33,706 nucleotides of DNA, taken from JAPWJZ01 sp035626855. Its GTDB lineage: Bacteria; Pseudomonadota; Alphaproteobacteria; Micavibrionales; UBA2020. A program made the translations under genes and the position numbers. The notes beneath the pieces were generated by a model, which saw only the letters and a list, made by a program, of their open reading frames with translations, did not search any database and was not told where the DNA came from. The stretch spans positions 1 through 33,706 of the forward strand of contig DASPMW010000180.1 of assembly GCA_035626855.1 (NCBI GenBank), written 5' to 3'. Below, one piece after another: positions 7,614 through 15,164 of the stretch (its first letter is position 1; each line of letters opens with the position of its first letter).

Positions 7614-9008
7614 TTAGAGATCGAAACTCTGGCCGCCGTGCTTGGGTTTGCCGGGCTTGGGCGGGGTGGGTTTGCCGTCGGGGGCGGCGCGGTTGCGCTC
7701 CTCGGGGAAGCCGATATCGTTGAAGCTGCGGCGGGGGGAGGCGGGCATGTTCGCCACGATCTCCGCGCGGACTTCGCGGATGAGGTCCTTGAACATCGCT
7801 TCCAGTTCCGGCGCGCTGGTCTTGCCAATCAGGCGGCGGGTCTGGTCGAAGGATTCCGTCATCATCATCATCTGCTGCAGGTTCTGCGCGAGGATGATCG
7901 GGCGCATCTTCTCGGGGATTTCCTCCTGCTGCGCCAGCATGTCCTTCAGCTGCGCGATCCCGTCCTTCATATGGCCGAGATTGGTGACGGTGTTGGCGAG
8001 CAGCGCGAGCTTGAATTCGGCGGGCGCCTGCGCGACCGACTGCATCGTCACGGGGCGGCCCGACGCGAACTGCTTCATGATGTCGGTCACGTCCCAGTCG
8101 ATCTTCTTGTCGAGGAACTCGAAGTCTTCCTTCGACAGGCCCTGCAGGGCCGTCATCATCAGGCCGGTCGCAACAGCGGTCGGGTTTTCATCCTCGACCT
8201 TGTCGGTCAGCAGCTTGCCGACCTCGAGCGCGGCCTCGAACCCTTCGGGGCTTGCGAGCGGGTGGGAAACGATCACGTCATAGGCTGCGCGCACTTTCGG
8301 CGTGTCGAGCAGGCCGGTGTCCTCGAAGGCGGGATAGCGGTAGGACGCGCTGTCCGGGCTGTTCAGCTTCATCTGGATCTGCGGCGGCAGCTCGGAGGCG
8401 AGGCCCATCTCGATGATGCGGCTTTTCAGGCGGTCATTGTCGTTCTTGAAAGACGACAGGCGGTCACGGAACAGCTCCTCGAGCGCGGGCGAGGTCGTCT
8501 TGTCGAACAGGACTTCGGCGAGGCGGTCGTAGACGCGGCTGTCGGCCGCGATCGGCAGCATCAGGCGGCCGTTGGCGGGCGGCTGCCCGTCGGCCATCTT
8601 CTGCAGCATTTCCTCGGCCTTTTCGGCTTCGGCATGGAAGGTCTCGAAGGTCGCGACGGCGGCCGCGAGCGTGAACAGCTTCACCGTTTCGCCCGCTTCG
8701 TTGATATAGGCGTAGGAGGTGCGGCTATGCTTGCCGGCTTCGTTCATCAGGTCGGTCATTTCGCGGCCGAACTGCTTTTCGACGATGCCATAGGTCTGCG
8801 GCGGCATGACGTTCAGCAGCGCCAGCGAGAGCAGTTTCGAATCCTTGTTGCCCGTTTCGTTCAGGAGCTGCGCGACGCGCACGGCGAAATTCTCGTTGAT
8901 CTCTTCGCCCGGGATTTTCTTGGCCCCTTCGATTTCCTTGGAAAACATTGCGAACGCCTTGAAGACGGTCGGGTCGAGCGGCAGGCCGGTTTCGTTGAAT
9001 GGCATCAT
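7614..9008 (-). CDS. Unknown helical protein A with two degenerate HD-like repeats
   Basis: The 464-residue protein has no signal peptide or membrane segment and is predicted mostly helical. It is a paralogue of the product of 9497-10777: both open with an ETGLP motif (here MMPFNETGLPLDPTVFKAF), continue with a VAQLL helix, then FG-containing and SYAYI/GYAYI segments. The same plan recurs inside the protein from about residue 228 (FEDTGLLDTPKVRAAYD, then a VGKLL helix). The spacing of helices recalls the HD domain of RelA/SpoT hydrolases, but the metal-binding H, HD and D residues are missing; this fold assignment is inference. The C-terminus is proline/lysine rich and ends SFDL. The start is the first of two ATGs, with GGGAG 8-12 bases ahead. 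Confidence 0.85.
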   Translation of the reverse strand: MMPFNETGLPLDPTVFKAFAMFSKEIEGAKKIPGEEINENFAVRVAQLLNETGNKDSKLLSLALLNVMPPQTYGIVEKQFGREMTDLMNEAGKHSRTSYAYINEAGETVKLFTLAAAVATFETFHAEAEKAEEMLQKMADGQPPANGRLMLPIAADSRVYDRLAEVLFDKTTSPALEELFRDRLSSFKNDNDRLKSRIIEMGLASELPPQIQMKLNSPDSASYRYPAFEDTGLLDTPKVRAAYDVIVSHPLASPEGFEAALEVGKLLTDKVEDENPTAVATGLMMTALQGLSKEDFEFLDKKIDWDVTDIMKQFASGRPVTMQSVAQAPAEFKLALLANTVTNLGHMKDGIAQLKDMLAQQEEIPEKMRPIILAQNLQQMMMMTESFDQTRRLIGKTSAPELEAMFKDLIREVRAEIVANMPASPRRSFNDIGFPEERNRAAPDGKPTPPKPGKPKHGGQSFDL

Positions 9009-9072
9009 CTAAAACACTCCCAGGTTTGCACGGGTTTATCCCCCGCTGTTATGGTTTTCAGCAGAAGAGTAT

Positions 9073-9101
9073 TTTCTAGCAACCATGCCGCGCTATGTCA
9101 A
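9073..9101 (-). promoter_or_regulatory. Sigma70-type promoter of the 7614-9008 gene
   Basis: On the minus strand TTGACA (9096-9101), 17 bases, TAGAAA (9073-9078). The start site would be near 9066, about 58 bases before the ATG. Confidence 0.7.
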
Positions 9102-9496
9102 CCAAGTTATGTGAAAAGCGGTGAGAATAAAGCGCTGGCTGAACAGGGACTTAGCGGAGTGGGCGCGTAAGGGCGGAATGCTGCGCAACAGCATCGCCGA
9201 ATCTGCCGCGGAAGCGCCGGAGTCTCGGCTGGCCGGTAGAGTTTCAAAGGCGACCACCCTTCTCACGTCATGCCCGCGCAGGCGGGCATTCACGGTGGGT
9301 CCGGCTCGGAAGCTCATGGATGCCCGCCTGCGCGGGATGACGGGGAAAGGAATTGCGGCCTTTCGCCATGGCGGACTTGTTCCGGCATCCAAAAGGCAGT
9401 CCTGCCGTCATCACGCTGTTATGAGACGCGCTGACGCGCTTTTGGACCCCGCACAAGGCCGGGGGGCCGCGGTTCAGGAGTGCTATCTCCAGTAAA
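9102..9496. other. Gene-free region between the two paralogues, with an inverted REP-like pair
   Basis: CGTCATGCCCGCGCAGGCGG at 9266 onward (to 9292) and its inverted relative at 9316-9342 bracket about 23 bases. They belong to the same repeat type as 7322-7420. The remaining sequence holds a short GCGC-TGAC-GCGC-TTTT stem-loop near 9426-9441 and a G-rich stretch near 9460. I see no convincing gene, and no clear terminator for the gene ending at 9497. Confidence 0.55.
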
Positions 9497-10777
9497 TCAA
9501 AGATCGAAGCTGGCGCCCGGTTTGAGGTCGAAGCCCTTGCCGGGTTTCTTCTTCGGCGCGGGCAGGGCGAGCAGTTTGCGCGGCGTCTTTTCGGCGATGA
9601 AGCCGGCGATCGCGTCGATCTTGGTTTCCACGAGGCCTTTCAGCTCCGGCGCTTCCGCGCTGTCGCCGAGCTCCTTCAGGAAGCCCTGCACATGGCGCAG
9701 CTGGCCGCCCAGCTGCGTCAGCTGGCTCGACTTGATCGTTTCCGCCATGCTGCCCTCGAAGCGCTCGGGGTTTTCATCCATGAAGGTGAACATCTTCTCG
9801 ACGTTCTTGAGCGAGCGGTGCAGCGCGACGGCGGCGAAGGAAAGCGTCGTCTGGCGCACTTCGATCGGCGCCTCCTGCAGCCCGCCCGGGACGACGCCCT
9901 GGCGCACGTTATAGTTCGCAAACAATTCGAGCACGCCCCAGCCGATGCGCCCCTGCAGGAAACGCAGATCGTCCATGTTGCGGTCCTGGATGGCGAGGTC
10001 GAGCAGCGCTTCGGCGATCGCCGTCGGGTTGCGCGTGGAGGGCTGCGAGCTCAGGAGCTGCGCGGCTTCGGTTGCGACCTCGAGATCGTCGGCGCTCACG
10101 CGCGGGTTGCGCGTCAGCGCGTCATAGGCATTGCGCACATCGGGCACGTTCAGCAGGCCGGTCTGCTCGAACGGCTTGTATTCAACGGGCGGGGGCGGCT
10201 GGATTCCCAGCACCTCGAATTTTTCGGGCGTCGTGTCGCGGAAGCGCTCGACGCGGTCGAGGAAGGCGTTCTCGAGATCGCCATAGCCGCTCGATTTCAG
10301 CGCGAAGCGCGCGATGGTGTCGAGCACGCGCTGGCTCGGCACGACGACGGCGGGGAATTGCGGCTTCACGCCTTTTTCATCGGCTTCCTGCGCGATCGCG
10401 GCGAGGTCATAGAATTTTTCGTCCAAGGTGTCGACCCAGGCCGCGCCGTCCGCCATCGCGAAGGCCTTCACCGTCGGCGAGGCTTCGTCGATATAGGCGT
10501 AGCCGGTGCGCATATGGGCCGAGATCTCGCGGGCGAAGCTGATGGTCTCCGCGCCGAAGCGTTTCTCGAGCGGGCCATAGCTGCCCTCCGGCACATAGGC
10601 GAGGAAGGCGAGCGCCTGCAGCTGCTGGTTATCCGCGGCGACATTGTTGAAAAGCTGCGCGACTTTGACCGGGTGGTCCATGTTGTCGGGGCCGGTCCCC
10701 GGCGTCTTGGCGAAGGCCATATAGGCCTTGAAGGTCGCGGCATCCCAGGGAAGTCCGGTTTCGGCATATTCGATCAT
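9497..10777 (-). CDS. Unknown helical protein B, paralogue of the 7614-9008 product
   Basis: The 426-residue protein shares the layout of its downstream neighbour: N-terminal YAETGLPWDAATFKAYMAF, HPVKVAQLF helix, KRFGAETISFAREI, GYAYIDEAS, then a second repeat from FEQTGLLNVPDVRNAYD with an AAQLL helix. It ends in a lysine/proline tail with FDL twice (GKGFDL, GASFDL). A single histidine (HPVKVAQ) aligns with the first HD-fold histidine of RelA/SpoT-like proteins, but the other metal ligands are absent. The ATG at 10777 is chosen because AAGGTG lies at normal distance before it; the frame is open to 10813. Function unknown; the gene pair suggests duplication in place. Confidence 0.85.
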   Translation of the reverse strand: MIEYAETGLPWDAATFKAYMAFAKTPGTGPDNMDHPVKVAQLFNNVAADNQQLQALAFLAYVPEGSYGPLEKRFGAETISFAREISAHMRTGYAYIDEASPTVKAFAMADGAAWVDTLDEKFYDLAAIAQEADEKGVKPQFPAVVVPSQRVLDTIARFALKSSGYGDLENAFLDRVERFRDTTPEKFEVLGIQPPPPVEYKPFEQTGLLNVPDVRNAYDALTRNPRVSADDLEVATEAAQLLSSQPSTRNPTAIAEALLDLAIQDRNMDDLRFLQGRIGWGVLELFANYNVRQGVVPGGLQEAPIEVRQTTLSFAAVALHRSLKNVEKMFTFMDENPERFEGSMAETIKSSQLTQLGGQLRHVQGFLKELGDSAEAPELKGLVETKIDAIAGFIAEKTPRKLLALPAPKKKPGKGFDLKPGASFDL

Positions 10778-10863
10778 CGTCACACCTTCATTGCTGTGCG
10801 CAACTGCGCTCAAAACTGACGCAAAACCGCGCGGGCGAATCCGTTTTTATTATTATGCTATCT

Positions 10864-10892
10864 GTTGTACAGGGTCGAATATATTATGTCAA
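10864..10892 (-). promoter_or_regulatory. Sigma70-type promoter of the 9497-10777 gene
   Basis: On the minus strand TTGACA (10887-10892), 17 bases, TACAAC (10864-10869). The start site would be near 10857, giving a leader of about 80 bases. Confidence 0.7.
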
Positions 10893-11016
10893 TCATCCCC
10901 CGCGCAAGATTGTTACCCTTTTCCTTTAATAACAGAGTCTTAGCAGAAAATTTTTTATACTGCCCTGCTGTCCTGACTTTATGAGGTTTTTGAACAGCTT
11001 GAGCGTGGAGAGTTGT

Positions 11017-11044
11017 TTGAATCTGCCGTGAAAACGCTTATTTT
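11017..11044 (+). promoter_or_regulatory. Possible promoter of argE
   Basis: TTGAAT (11017-11022), 16 bases, TATTTT (11039-11044), giving a start site near 11051 and a leader of about 35 bases. The rest of the 10778-11085 gap is A+T rich and shows no gene apart from the divergent promoter at 10864-10892. Confidence 0.4.
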
Positions 11045-11085
11045 AGGCCCATCACGCCCCTCTCTTTTTAGAAAGCGCCGGCCTC

Positions 11086-12255
11086 ATGACCAAAACCGTC
11101 CTCTCCTCCCGGGAAATGCTCGCGAAGCTTGTCAGCTTCGATACGACCTCGGTCAAATCCAATCTCGAGCTCATTCACTGGGTGCAGGATTACCTCGACG
11201 GCTACGACATCAAGTCGCACCTCGTCTATGACGAGACGAAGAACAAGGCCAACCTCCACGCGATCATCGGCCCCGCGGACAAAGCGGGCATCGTGCTCTC
11301 GGGCCATACGGATGTGGTGCCCGTCGACGGACAGGCCTGGGACAGCGACCCGTTCACCTTGCGCGACGACAACGACAACCTCGTCGCGCGCGGCACCTGC
11401 GACATGAAGGGCTTTATCGCGATCGCGCTCGCGAAAGTGCCGGAGATGGTGAAAAAGCCGCTGAATGCGCCGATCCATTTCGCGCTTTCCTATGACGAAG
11501 AACTCGGCTGCCTCGGCGCGCACAGCCTCGCCGAACATATCGCGAATGCCGCGGTGAAGCCGAAGCTCTGCGTCGTCGGCGAGCCGACCTCGATGAAAAC
11601 CATCACGGGGCACAAGGGTATTTGCGACCTCGAATGCACGGTGCATGGCAAGGAATCGCATTCGTCGCTCGCGCCCTATTCGGTCAATGCGGTCGAATAT
11701 GCGGCCGAGCTCATCGCCTATTCGAAATCGGTCGCGCGCCGGTTTGCGAGCGAGGGGCCGTTCAACAAGCAGTTCGACCCGCCGCATACGACCGTGCATG
11801 TCGGTATGGTCAAGGGCGGCACCGCGCTCAACATCGTGCCGAACCACTGCGAATTCGCGCTCGAAGTGCGCAACATCCCCGAGGTCGATCCCGAAACCGT
11901 CATCGAGGAAATCCGCCAGTTCGCCTTCCGCTCGCTCGAGCCGCGCATGAAGGAAATCGACCCGAAGACCGGGTTCTCGTTCAAGTTCACGGCGGGCGTG
12001 CATTCCTTCGATATCGCCAATGACGACCCGATGGTCGATTTCGTGCTCTCGCTCTCGGGCGCGAACGCGACGGAGAAGGTGAGCTTCGCGACCGAAGCCG
12101 GCATCTTCCACAACAAGGGGATTCCAACGGTCGTCTGCGGCCCCGGCTCGATCGCACAGGCGCACAAGCCGAACGAGTTCATCGCCAAGGAACAGGTCGT
12201 GAAATGCGAGAACTTCATGGACAGGCTGCTGGACAAGTTGCGCAGCGCCGCATAA
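11086..12255 (+). CDS. argE: Acetylornithine deacetylase
   Basis: The 389-residue protein is an M20-family metallohydrolase that splits N-acetylornithine to ornithine and acetate in cytosolic arginine synthesis. Metal and catalytic residues are visible in order: SGHTDVVP (His74), RGTCDMKG (Asp106), DEELGC (Glu138 as general base, Glu139 as metal ligand), GEPT (Glu166) and the terminal AQAHKPNEF histidine. The dimerisation domain with the KGICDLECTVHGKESHSS stretch lies around 180-300. Length and motifs fit the proteobacterial ArgE class; DapE and other M20 enzymes fit less well because of the GPGSIAQAHKPNEFI ending. The start codon has only a weak Shine-Dalgarno. No other arginine gene is next to it. 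Confidence 0.92.
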   Translation: MTKTVLSSREMLAKLVSFDTTSVKSNLELIHWVQDYLDGYDIKSHLVYDETKNKANLHAIIGPADKAGIVLSGHTDVVPVDGQAWDSDPFTLRDDNDNLVARGTCDMKGFIAIALAKVPEMVKKPLNAPIHFALSYDEELGCLGAHSLAEHIANAAVKPKLCVVGEPTSMKTITGHKGICDLECTVHGKESHSSLAPYSVNAVEYAAELIAYSKSVARRFASEGPFNKQFDPPHTTVHVGMVKGGTALNIVPNHCEFALEVRNIPEVDPETVIEEIRQFAFRSLEPRMKEIDPKTGFSFKFTAGVHSFDIANDDPMVDFVLSLSGANATEKVSFATEAGIFHNKGIPTVVCGPGSIAQAHKPNEFIAKEQVVKCENFMDRLLDKLRSAA

Positions 12256-12297
12256 AATCAACGTTCTTTTTCAATCGCTTGCAATGTGGAAAGAGTC

Positions 12298-12978
12298 ATG
12301 ACAACATCACAGACGAACCTGAGTGCAGATTCTTCCGGAAAGGCAAACCCCGCTATGTTCGATCAGTACAACTGGCAAAAAGTCGTCGGCGCGCAGCTCG
12401 AGCCTTTCCTCAAGCTCATCAACCCGATCCAGGGCAAGCACACGGCATCGGCCGCGACCGCGACTGCCGAATGGTGCCAGCTGCCGTTCTATACCTCGAT
12501 CGGCCTCGTGCGCGTGAACGACACCGCCTGGGCGTCGGGCACCGGCCCGTTCTGGTTCCTCGCCAAGCAGGGGCGCATGTTCCTGCTCGACGGCTCCTCC
12601 GCGCCCATACATGACGCCAATGAGGCCGACCCCATCAAGATCACCGATGCCAACAGCCTCGAATATCTGCGCTTCTTCTGCTACTTCGTCCACGGCGATG
12701 AAGGCCCCTTCCTGATCGTGGAATCGCTCGACCATCCCGCGCTCGACAAGGGCAAGCTCGACGACTCGACCAAGAAAGTCATCGAGGACGCGATCCGTCC
12801 CGCCGCTTTCGAAGGTAAGACCGCCGAAGGCGCTTTCGAGGCCTCCGCCATGGTCCTTTACGGCAACGCCCTTTTCTCCGCCCGCTTCTCGATGACCGAA
12901 AACGGCATGATCGAAATGATCGACGACGAACCCGTCGCGGCCGACCTGCCGGTCAAGAAGATCAAGCCGAACTACTAA
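12298..12978 (+). CDS. Conserved-looking protein of unknown function
   Basis: The 226-residue protein starts at the ATG after GGAAAGAG; an in-frame GTG 12 bases earlier is less well placed. It has no signal peptide or membrane segment. Visible stretches are FDQYNWQKVVGAQLEPFLKL, TGPFWFLAKQGRMFLLDGSS, EYLRFFCYFVHGDEGPFLI and a C-terminal basic VKKIKPNY. The alternation of aromatic and charged residues suggests a mixed alpha/beta globular protein. It lies 42 bases after argE and ends at a strong terminator, so the two may be cotranscribed. I do not recognise a family. Confidence 0.75.
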   Translation: MTTSQTNLSADSSGKANPAMFDQYNWQKVVGAQLEPFLKLINPIQGKHTASAATATAEWCQLPFYTSIGLVRVNDTAWASGTGPFWFLAKQGRMFLLDGSSAPIHDANEADPIKITDANSLEYLRFFCYFVHGDEGPFLIVESLDHPALDKGKLDDSTKKVIEDAIRPAAFEGKTAEGAFEASAMVLYGNALFSARFSMTENGMIEMIDDEPVAADLPVKKIKPNY

Positions 12979-12993
12979 GCGGCAGCGTTCAAG

Positions 12994-13028
12994 AAAAACC
13001 CCGGCCTCGCTGCCGGGGTTTTTCTTTT
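12994..13028 (+). terminator. Intrinsic terminator after the argE-12298 unit
   Basis: AAAAACCCCGGC (12994-13005) and GCCGGGGTTTTT (13012-13023) form a 12-bp stem with a 6-base loop, followed by CTTTT. It can work on the plus strand and, with its A-run, perhaps on the minus strand. Confidence 0.92.
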
Positions 13029-13085
13029 ACGCGGCTTGCCGTGAAACGGCGGCGGTATTATAGTGCTCGTGAAAGTGAGGACCCC

Positions 13086-13376
13086 ATGTCTCGCTCCATC
13101 CAGGAAAAGGCGTTTCTTGTCTCCAGCGTGGCTGTCTATGCCGGCTTTGGCGAAGCGCTGGTGCTCGCCAAGCGCGCGCTGCGCAATCTGCCATTGGCGG
13201 GGCTGGTCGTGGTGATCTGCGGGTTTATCGGCTACTTCACGGGGCGCCCGCTGCTCACGGCGGTAAGGGCGGTTTACAAGGCGGATTACCCGCGCGTCGT
13301 CATCGCGCTGACCGTGTTCCACATGGTGCTTTTCGTCGGCGTTATTCTTCTTAACGTGCAGGTTTCGCGACTGTAG
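13086..13376 (+). CDS. Small hypothetical membrane protein
   Basis: The 96-residue protein begins at an ATG preceded by GTGAGGA; the open frame extends upstream from a GTG at 13041 but without a ribosome site. Two hydrophobic segments are clear, about residues 35-52 (NLPLAGLVVVICGFIGYF) and 71-90 (VIALTVFHMVLFVGVILL), joined by a basic loop. No family recognised. The last 26 bases overlap the 3' end of the convergent metallopeptidase-like gene. Confidence 0.65.
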   Translation: MSRSIQEKAFLVSSVAVYAGFGEALVLAKRALRNLPLAGLVVVICGFIGYFTGRPLLTAVRAVYKADYPRVVIALTVFHMVLFVGVILLNVQVSRL

Positions 13377-14013
13377 CGACCAGCTGCGGCTGAGCCTCCT
13401 GCCTCTCCAGGCGCTGCCGCGTGATGCGCGCCTGCGGAAACCGCGTCTCGACAACATGGATGAGCAGCCGATCCGCAGCCGTCTTCGGCTGCCGGCGGCC
13501 TTCGGGGTGGTGCCAGGCTTTCGCGTAGGCCTCGATGATCTCGCCCTGCTGCTCGATGCCGAAATCCGAAAATTTGGATTCCGGCGTCAGCTTATATTCG
13601 TATTCGCCGAAATTCTTCAGCGGGTATTTCAGGTTGGCGCCCTGCCAGATATGCGTCATCTCGTGCAGGAAGAAGCCGTATTTATACGCATCGTCGCGCC
13701 CGTAATCCGCCGAGCGGATATTCTCGCCAAAGAAATCGACATGATGGGTGAAGGGCATTACCGTGCCCTGCTTCGATTTCAGGAAATGCGTCCAGTGGGA
13801 ATTTTCCTTGAAGTGCTTGCGGATCTTTCCGGCATCGACTTCGTCGCCGAAAATCTGCTCGACCACCTGCTTTTCGGCGGGCGTCAGTTTTTCGCCCTTG
13901 CCGTTATAGGCCCCCTCGACAAACCCGGCATAGGAGAGCGTGGCGGTCAGGCTGATGCCCACCACCGCCTTGGTAAAAATCTTCGCAAGCTTGCCGAGCC
14001 GTCGCAGTGTCAA
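13351..14013 (-). CDS. Membrane-anchored HExxH protein, Vgr-related type, copy 1
   Basis: The 220-residue protein has a basic N-terminus and one hydrophobic segment (about residues 10-30), placing the rest outside the cytoplasm. The core carries LTPAEKQVVEQIFGDEVDAGKIR and the zincin-like motif FFLHEMTHIWQG, the pattern found in proteins annotated as Vgr-related or DUF4157-like. A family member function is not established. TTG at 14013 is chosen as start: GGAAGGGGGGGG stands just before it, the promoter at 14039-14067 excludes upstream ATGs, and the resulting length equals that of the neighbouring copy. The gene overlaps the convergent small membrane protein gene by 26 bases. Confidence 0.8.
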   Translation of the reverse strand: MTLRRLGKLAKIFTKAVVGISLTATLSYAGFVEGAYNGKGEKLTPAEKQVVEQIFGDEVDAGKIRKHFKENSHWTHFLKSKQGTVMPFTHHVDFFGENIRSADYGRDDAYKYGFFLHEMTHIWQGANLKYPLKNFGEYEYKLTPESKFSDFGIEQQGEIIEAYAKAWHHPEGRRQPKTAADRLLIHVVETRFPQARITRQRLERQEAQPQLVATVAKPAR

Positions 14014-14038
14014 GAACCCCCCCCTTCCGTTGAAGAGC

Positions 14039-14067
14039 ATTATACCATGGTTTAATTTACATAACAA
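14039..14067 (-). promoter_or_regulatory. Sigma70 promoter of metallopeptidase-like copy 1
   Basis: On the minus strand TTGTTA (14062-14067), 17 bases, and a perfect TATAAT (14039-14044). The start site near 14032 leaves a leader of about 19 bases that contains the Shine-Dalgarno. The upstream edge of the -35 box is one base from the (GA)12 tract. Confidence 0.8.
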
Positions 14068-14068
14068 T

Positions 14069-14092
14069 GAGAGAGAGAGAGAGAGAGAGAGA
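14069..14092. repeat. (GA)12 dinucleotide microsatellite
   Basis: Twelve uninterrupted GA units (CT on the minus strand) start one base upstream of the -35 box of the 13351-14013 gene, followed by a G-rich stretch to about 14117. Tracts of this length are prone to slipped-strand length change. Confidence 0.95.
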
Positions 14093-14190
14093 GGGTGAGG
14101 GAGGAAGGAGGGGGGGCAAGCGCCGATGATGCTCGTATATAGGCACCAATGAAAGGTGACGTTAGGTGCTGTCACAAACCCCCCAAACGC

Positions 14191-14303
14191 CGCCACCCCG
14201 GCGAAAGCCGGGGTCCACGGACTGCGTAAGCGGTGCGGAACAGGTTGCCGACAGTTGTCGATGACCTGCCTGTCCGTGGACCCCGGCCTTCGCCGGGGTG
14301 GCG
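14191..14303. repeat. Inverted pair of REP-like repeats (CACCCCGGCG type)
   Basis: CGCCACCCCGGCGAAAGCCG continues to 14222 and has an inverted partner at 14272-14303 that begins GTCCGTGGACCCCGG. The arms match over about 32 bases with one or two differences, enclose about 49 bases, and are distinct from the repeats at 7322 and 7452. They lie between the two metallopeptidase-like paralogues. Confidence 0.8.
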
Positions 14304-14355
14304 GTAGTGAGCGGGCTGATTGACGCGCGGGATATTTCGTTCCAGAGGAAGGAGG

Positions 14356-15015
14356 TCAGGCAGCGCGGGGCGGTTTCGGCGCTTGCGCACGGGCGGCGTC
14401 CTGGCGATCAAGCGTTTCGCGGGTGATCTTCGCCTGCGGGAACTGGGATTCGACCACGTCGCGCAAAATCCGGTCGTCGTCGGATTTGGCGAGGCGGCGG
14501 CCCTCGGGGTGAATCCACCGCTCGGCGTAATGCTCGATCAGCTGGGCCTGCTGCTCCGTGCCGAACTGGCCGAAGCGCGCGCCGGGCAGCAGCGCATAGT
14601 CATAGCGGCCGATGGCATGATGGGAAAATCGCATATGCTGGCCCTGCCAGACATGCGTCACTTCGTGCAGGAAGAACCCGTACTGGCTGCGGCGGTCCTG
14701 GCTGTAATCCTTCGACCAGGCGCCCGGCGTAAAGAAGTCGATATGGCTGAAAGGCGGCAGCACCGTGCCCTGCACCCAGGGAAAGAAATGCGTCCAGTCG
14801 TCCTGTTCCTTGAAATGCTTCCTGATCTTGGAGGCATCGACCTGGTCACCGAAGATCTGGTGGACGGCCTGCGTTTCGCCCGCCGTCAGTTTTTCCCCGC
14901 GGCCCGCATAGGCCGCTTCATGGACGCCGAGATAAGCAACGCCGCCGGCCATTAACAGGCCGCCTGCGGCGATGGCGAATGTCTTCGCCAGTTTCTTCAC
15001 GCGCTTGAGCGCCAT
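14356..15015 (-). CDS. Membrane-anchored HExxH protein, Vgr-related type, copy 2
   Basis: The 219-residue paralogue of the 13351-14013 product shares the order of all features: basic start (MALKRVKKLAK), one hydrophobic segment with small residues (about 12-28), LTAGETQAVHQIFGDQVDAS, RKHFKE and FFLHEVTHVWQGQHM. The final arginine/glutamine-rich tail (ARITRQ/AKITRE type) is shared too. Start is ATG at 15015, with GAGG a few bases before it; a TTG one codon earlier is too close to the Shine-Dalgarno. HExxH is intact in both copies, so catalytic zinc binding is possible. Neighbouring secretion genes, which could hint at a role, are absent. Confidence 0.8.
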   Translation of the reverse strand: MALKRVKKLAKTFAIAAGGLLMAGGVAYLGVHEAAYAGRGEKLTAGETQAVHQIFGDQVDASKIRKHFKEQDDWTHFFPWVQGTVLPPFSHIDFFTPGAWSKDYSQDRRSQYGFFLHEVTHVWQGQHMRFSHHAIGRYDYALLPGARFGQFGTEQQAQLIEHYAERWIHPEGRRLAKSDDDRILRDVVESQFPQAKITRETLDRQDAARAQAPKPPRAA

Positions 15016-15164
15016 CAATCCTCACCCCGTAACTGGTGTTTCATGAATCTATAGTTGGAGATGAAAGGCTAACACAGGGAGGGGCGGGGTCAATCCCCCT
15101 TGTCGACCGAGATGACAGGAGAGGCGGCTTGATTTTGCAGCGCAGCAAGCTTAACTGTGGAGTC

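Noticed and set aside
7485..9170. 561-residue plus-strand ORF opposite helical protein A
   Set aside because: Antisense shadow; low-complexity composition and start inside a repeat. The same applies to the plus-strand frame 9692-10819 opposite protein B.
7322..9342. CRISPR array
   Set aside because: The repeats are palindromic, in inverted pairs and few, with no regular direct-repeat and spacer pattern.
9121..9495. 124-residue plus-strand ORF in the gap between the paralogues
   Set aside because: It is formed largely by the inverted REP-like pair, with no ribosome site and no recognisable pattern.
11068..12261. 397-residue minus-strand ORF opposite argE
   Set aside because: argE has all catalytic residues; the opposite frame has no family features. 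Long antisense frames at 29068-30315, 30505-31992 and 32110-33693 were rejected for the same reason.
14014..14196. N-terminal extension of metallopeptidase-like copy 1 through the (GA)12 tract, giving a Ser-Leu repeat
   Set aside because: The promoter at 14039-14067 lies inside it and the TTG start gives the same length as the paralogue. If it were translated, the repeat would cause frame-switching, so a test by proteomics would be useful.
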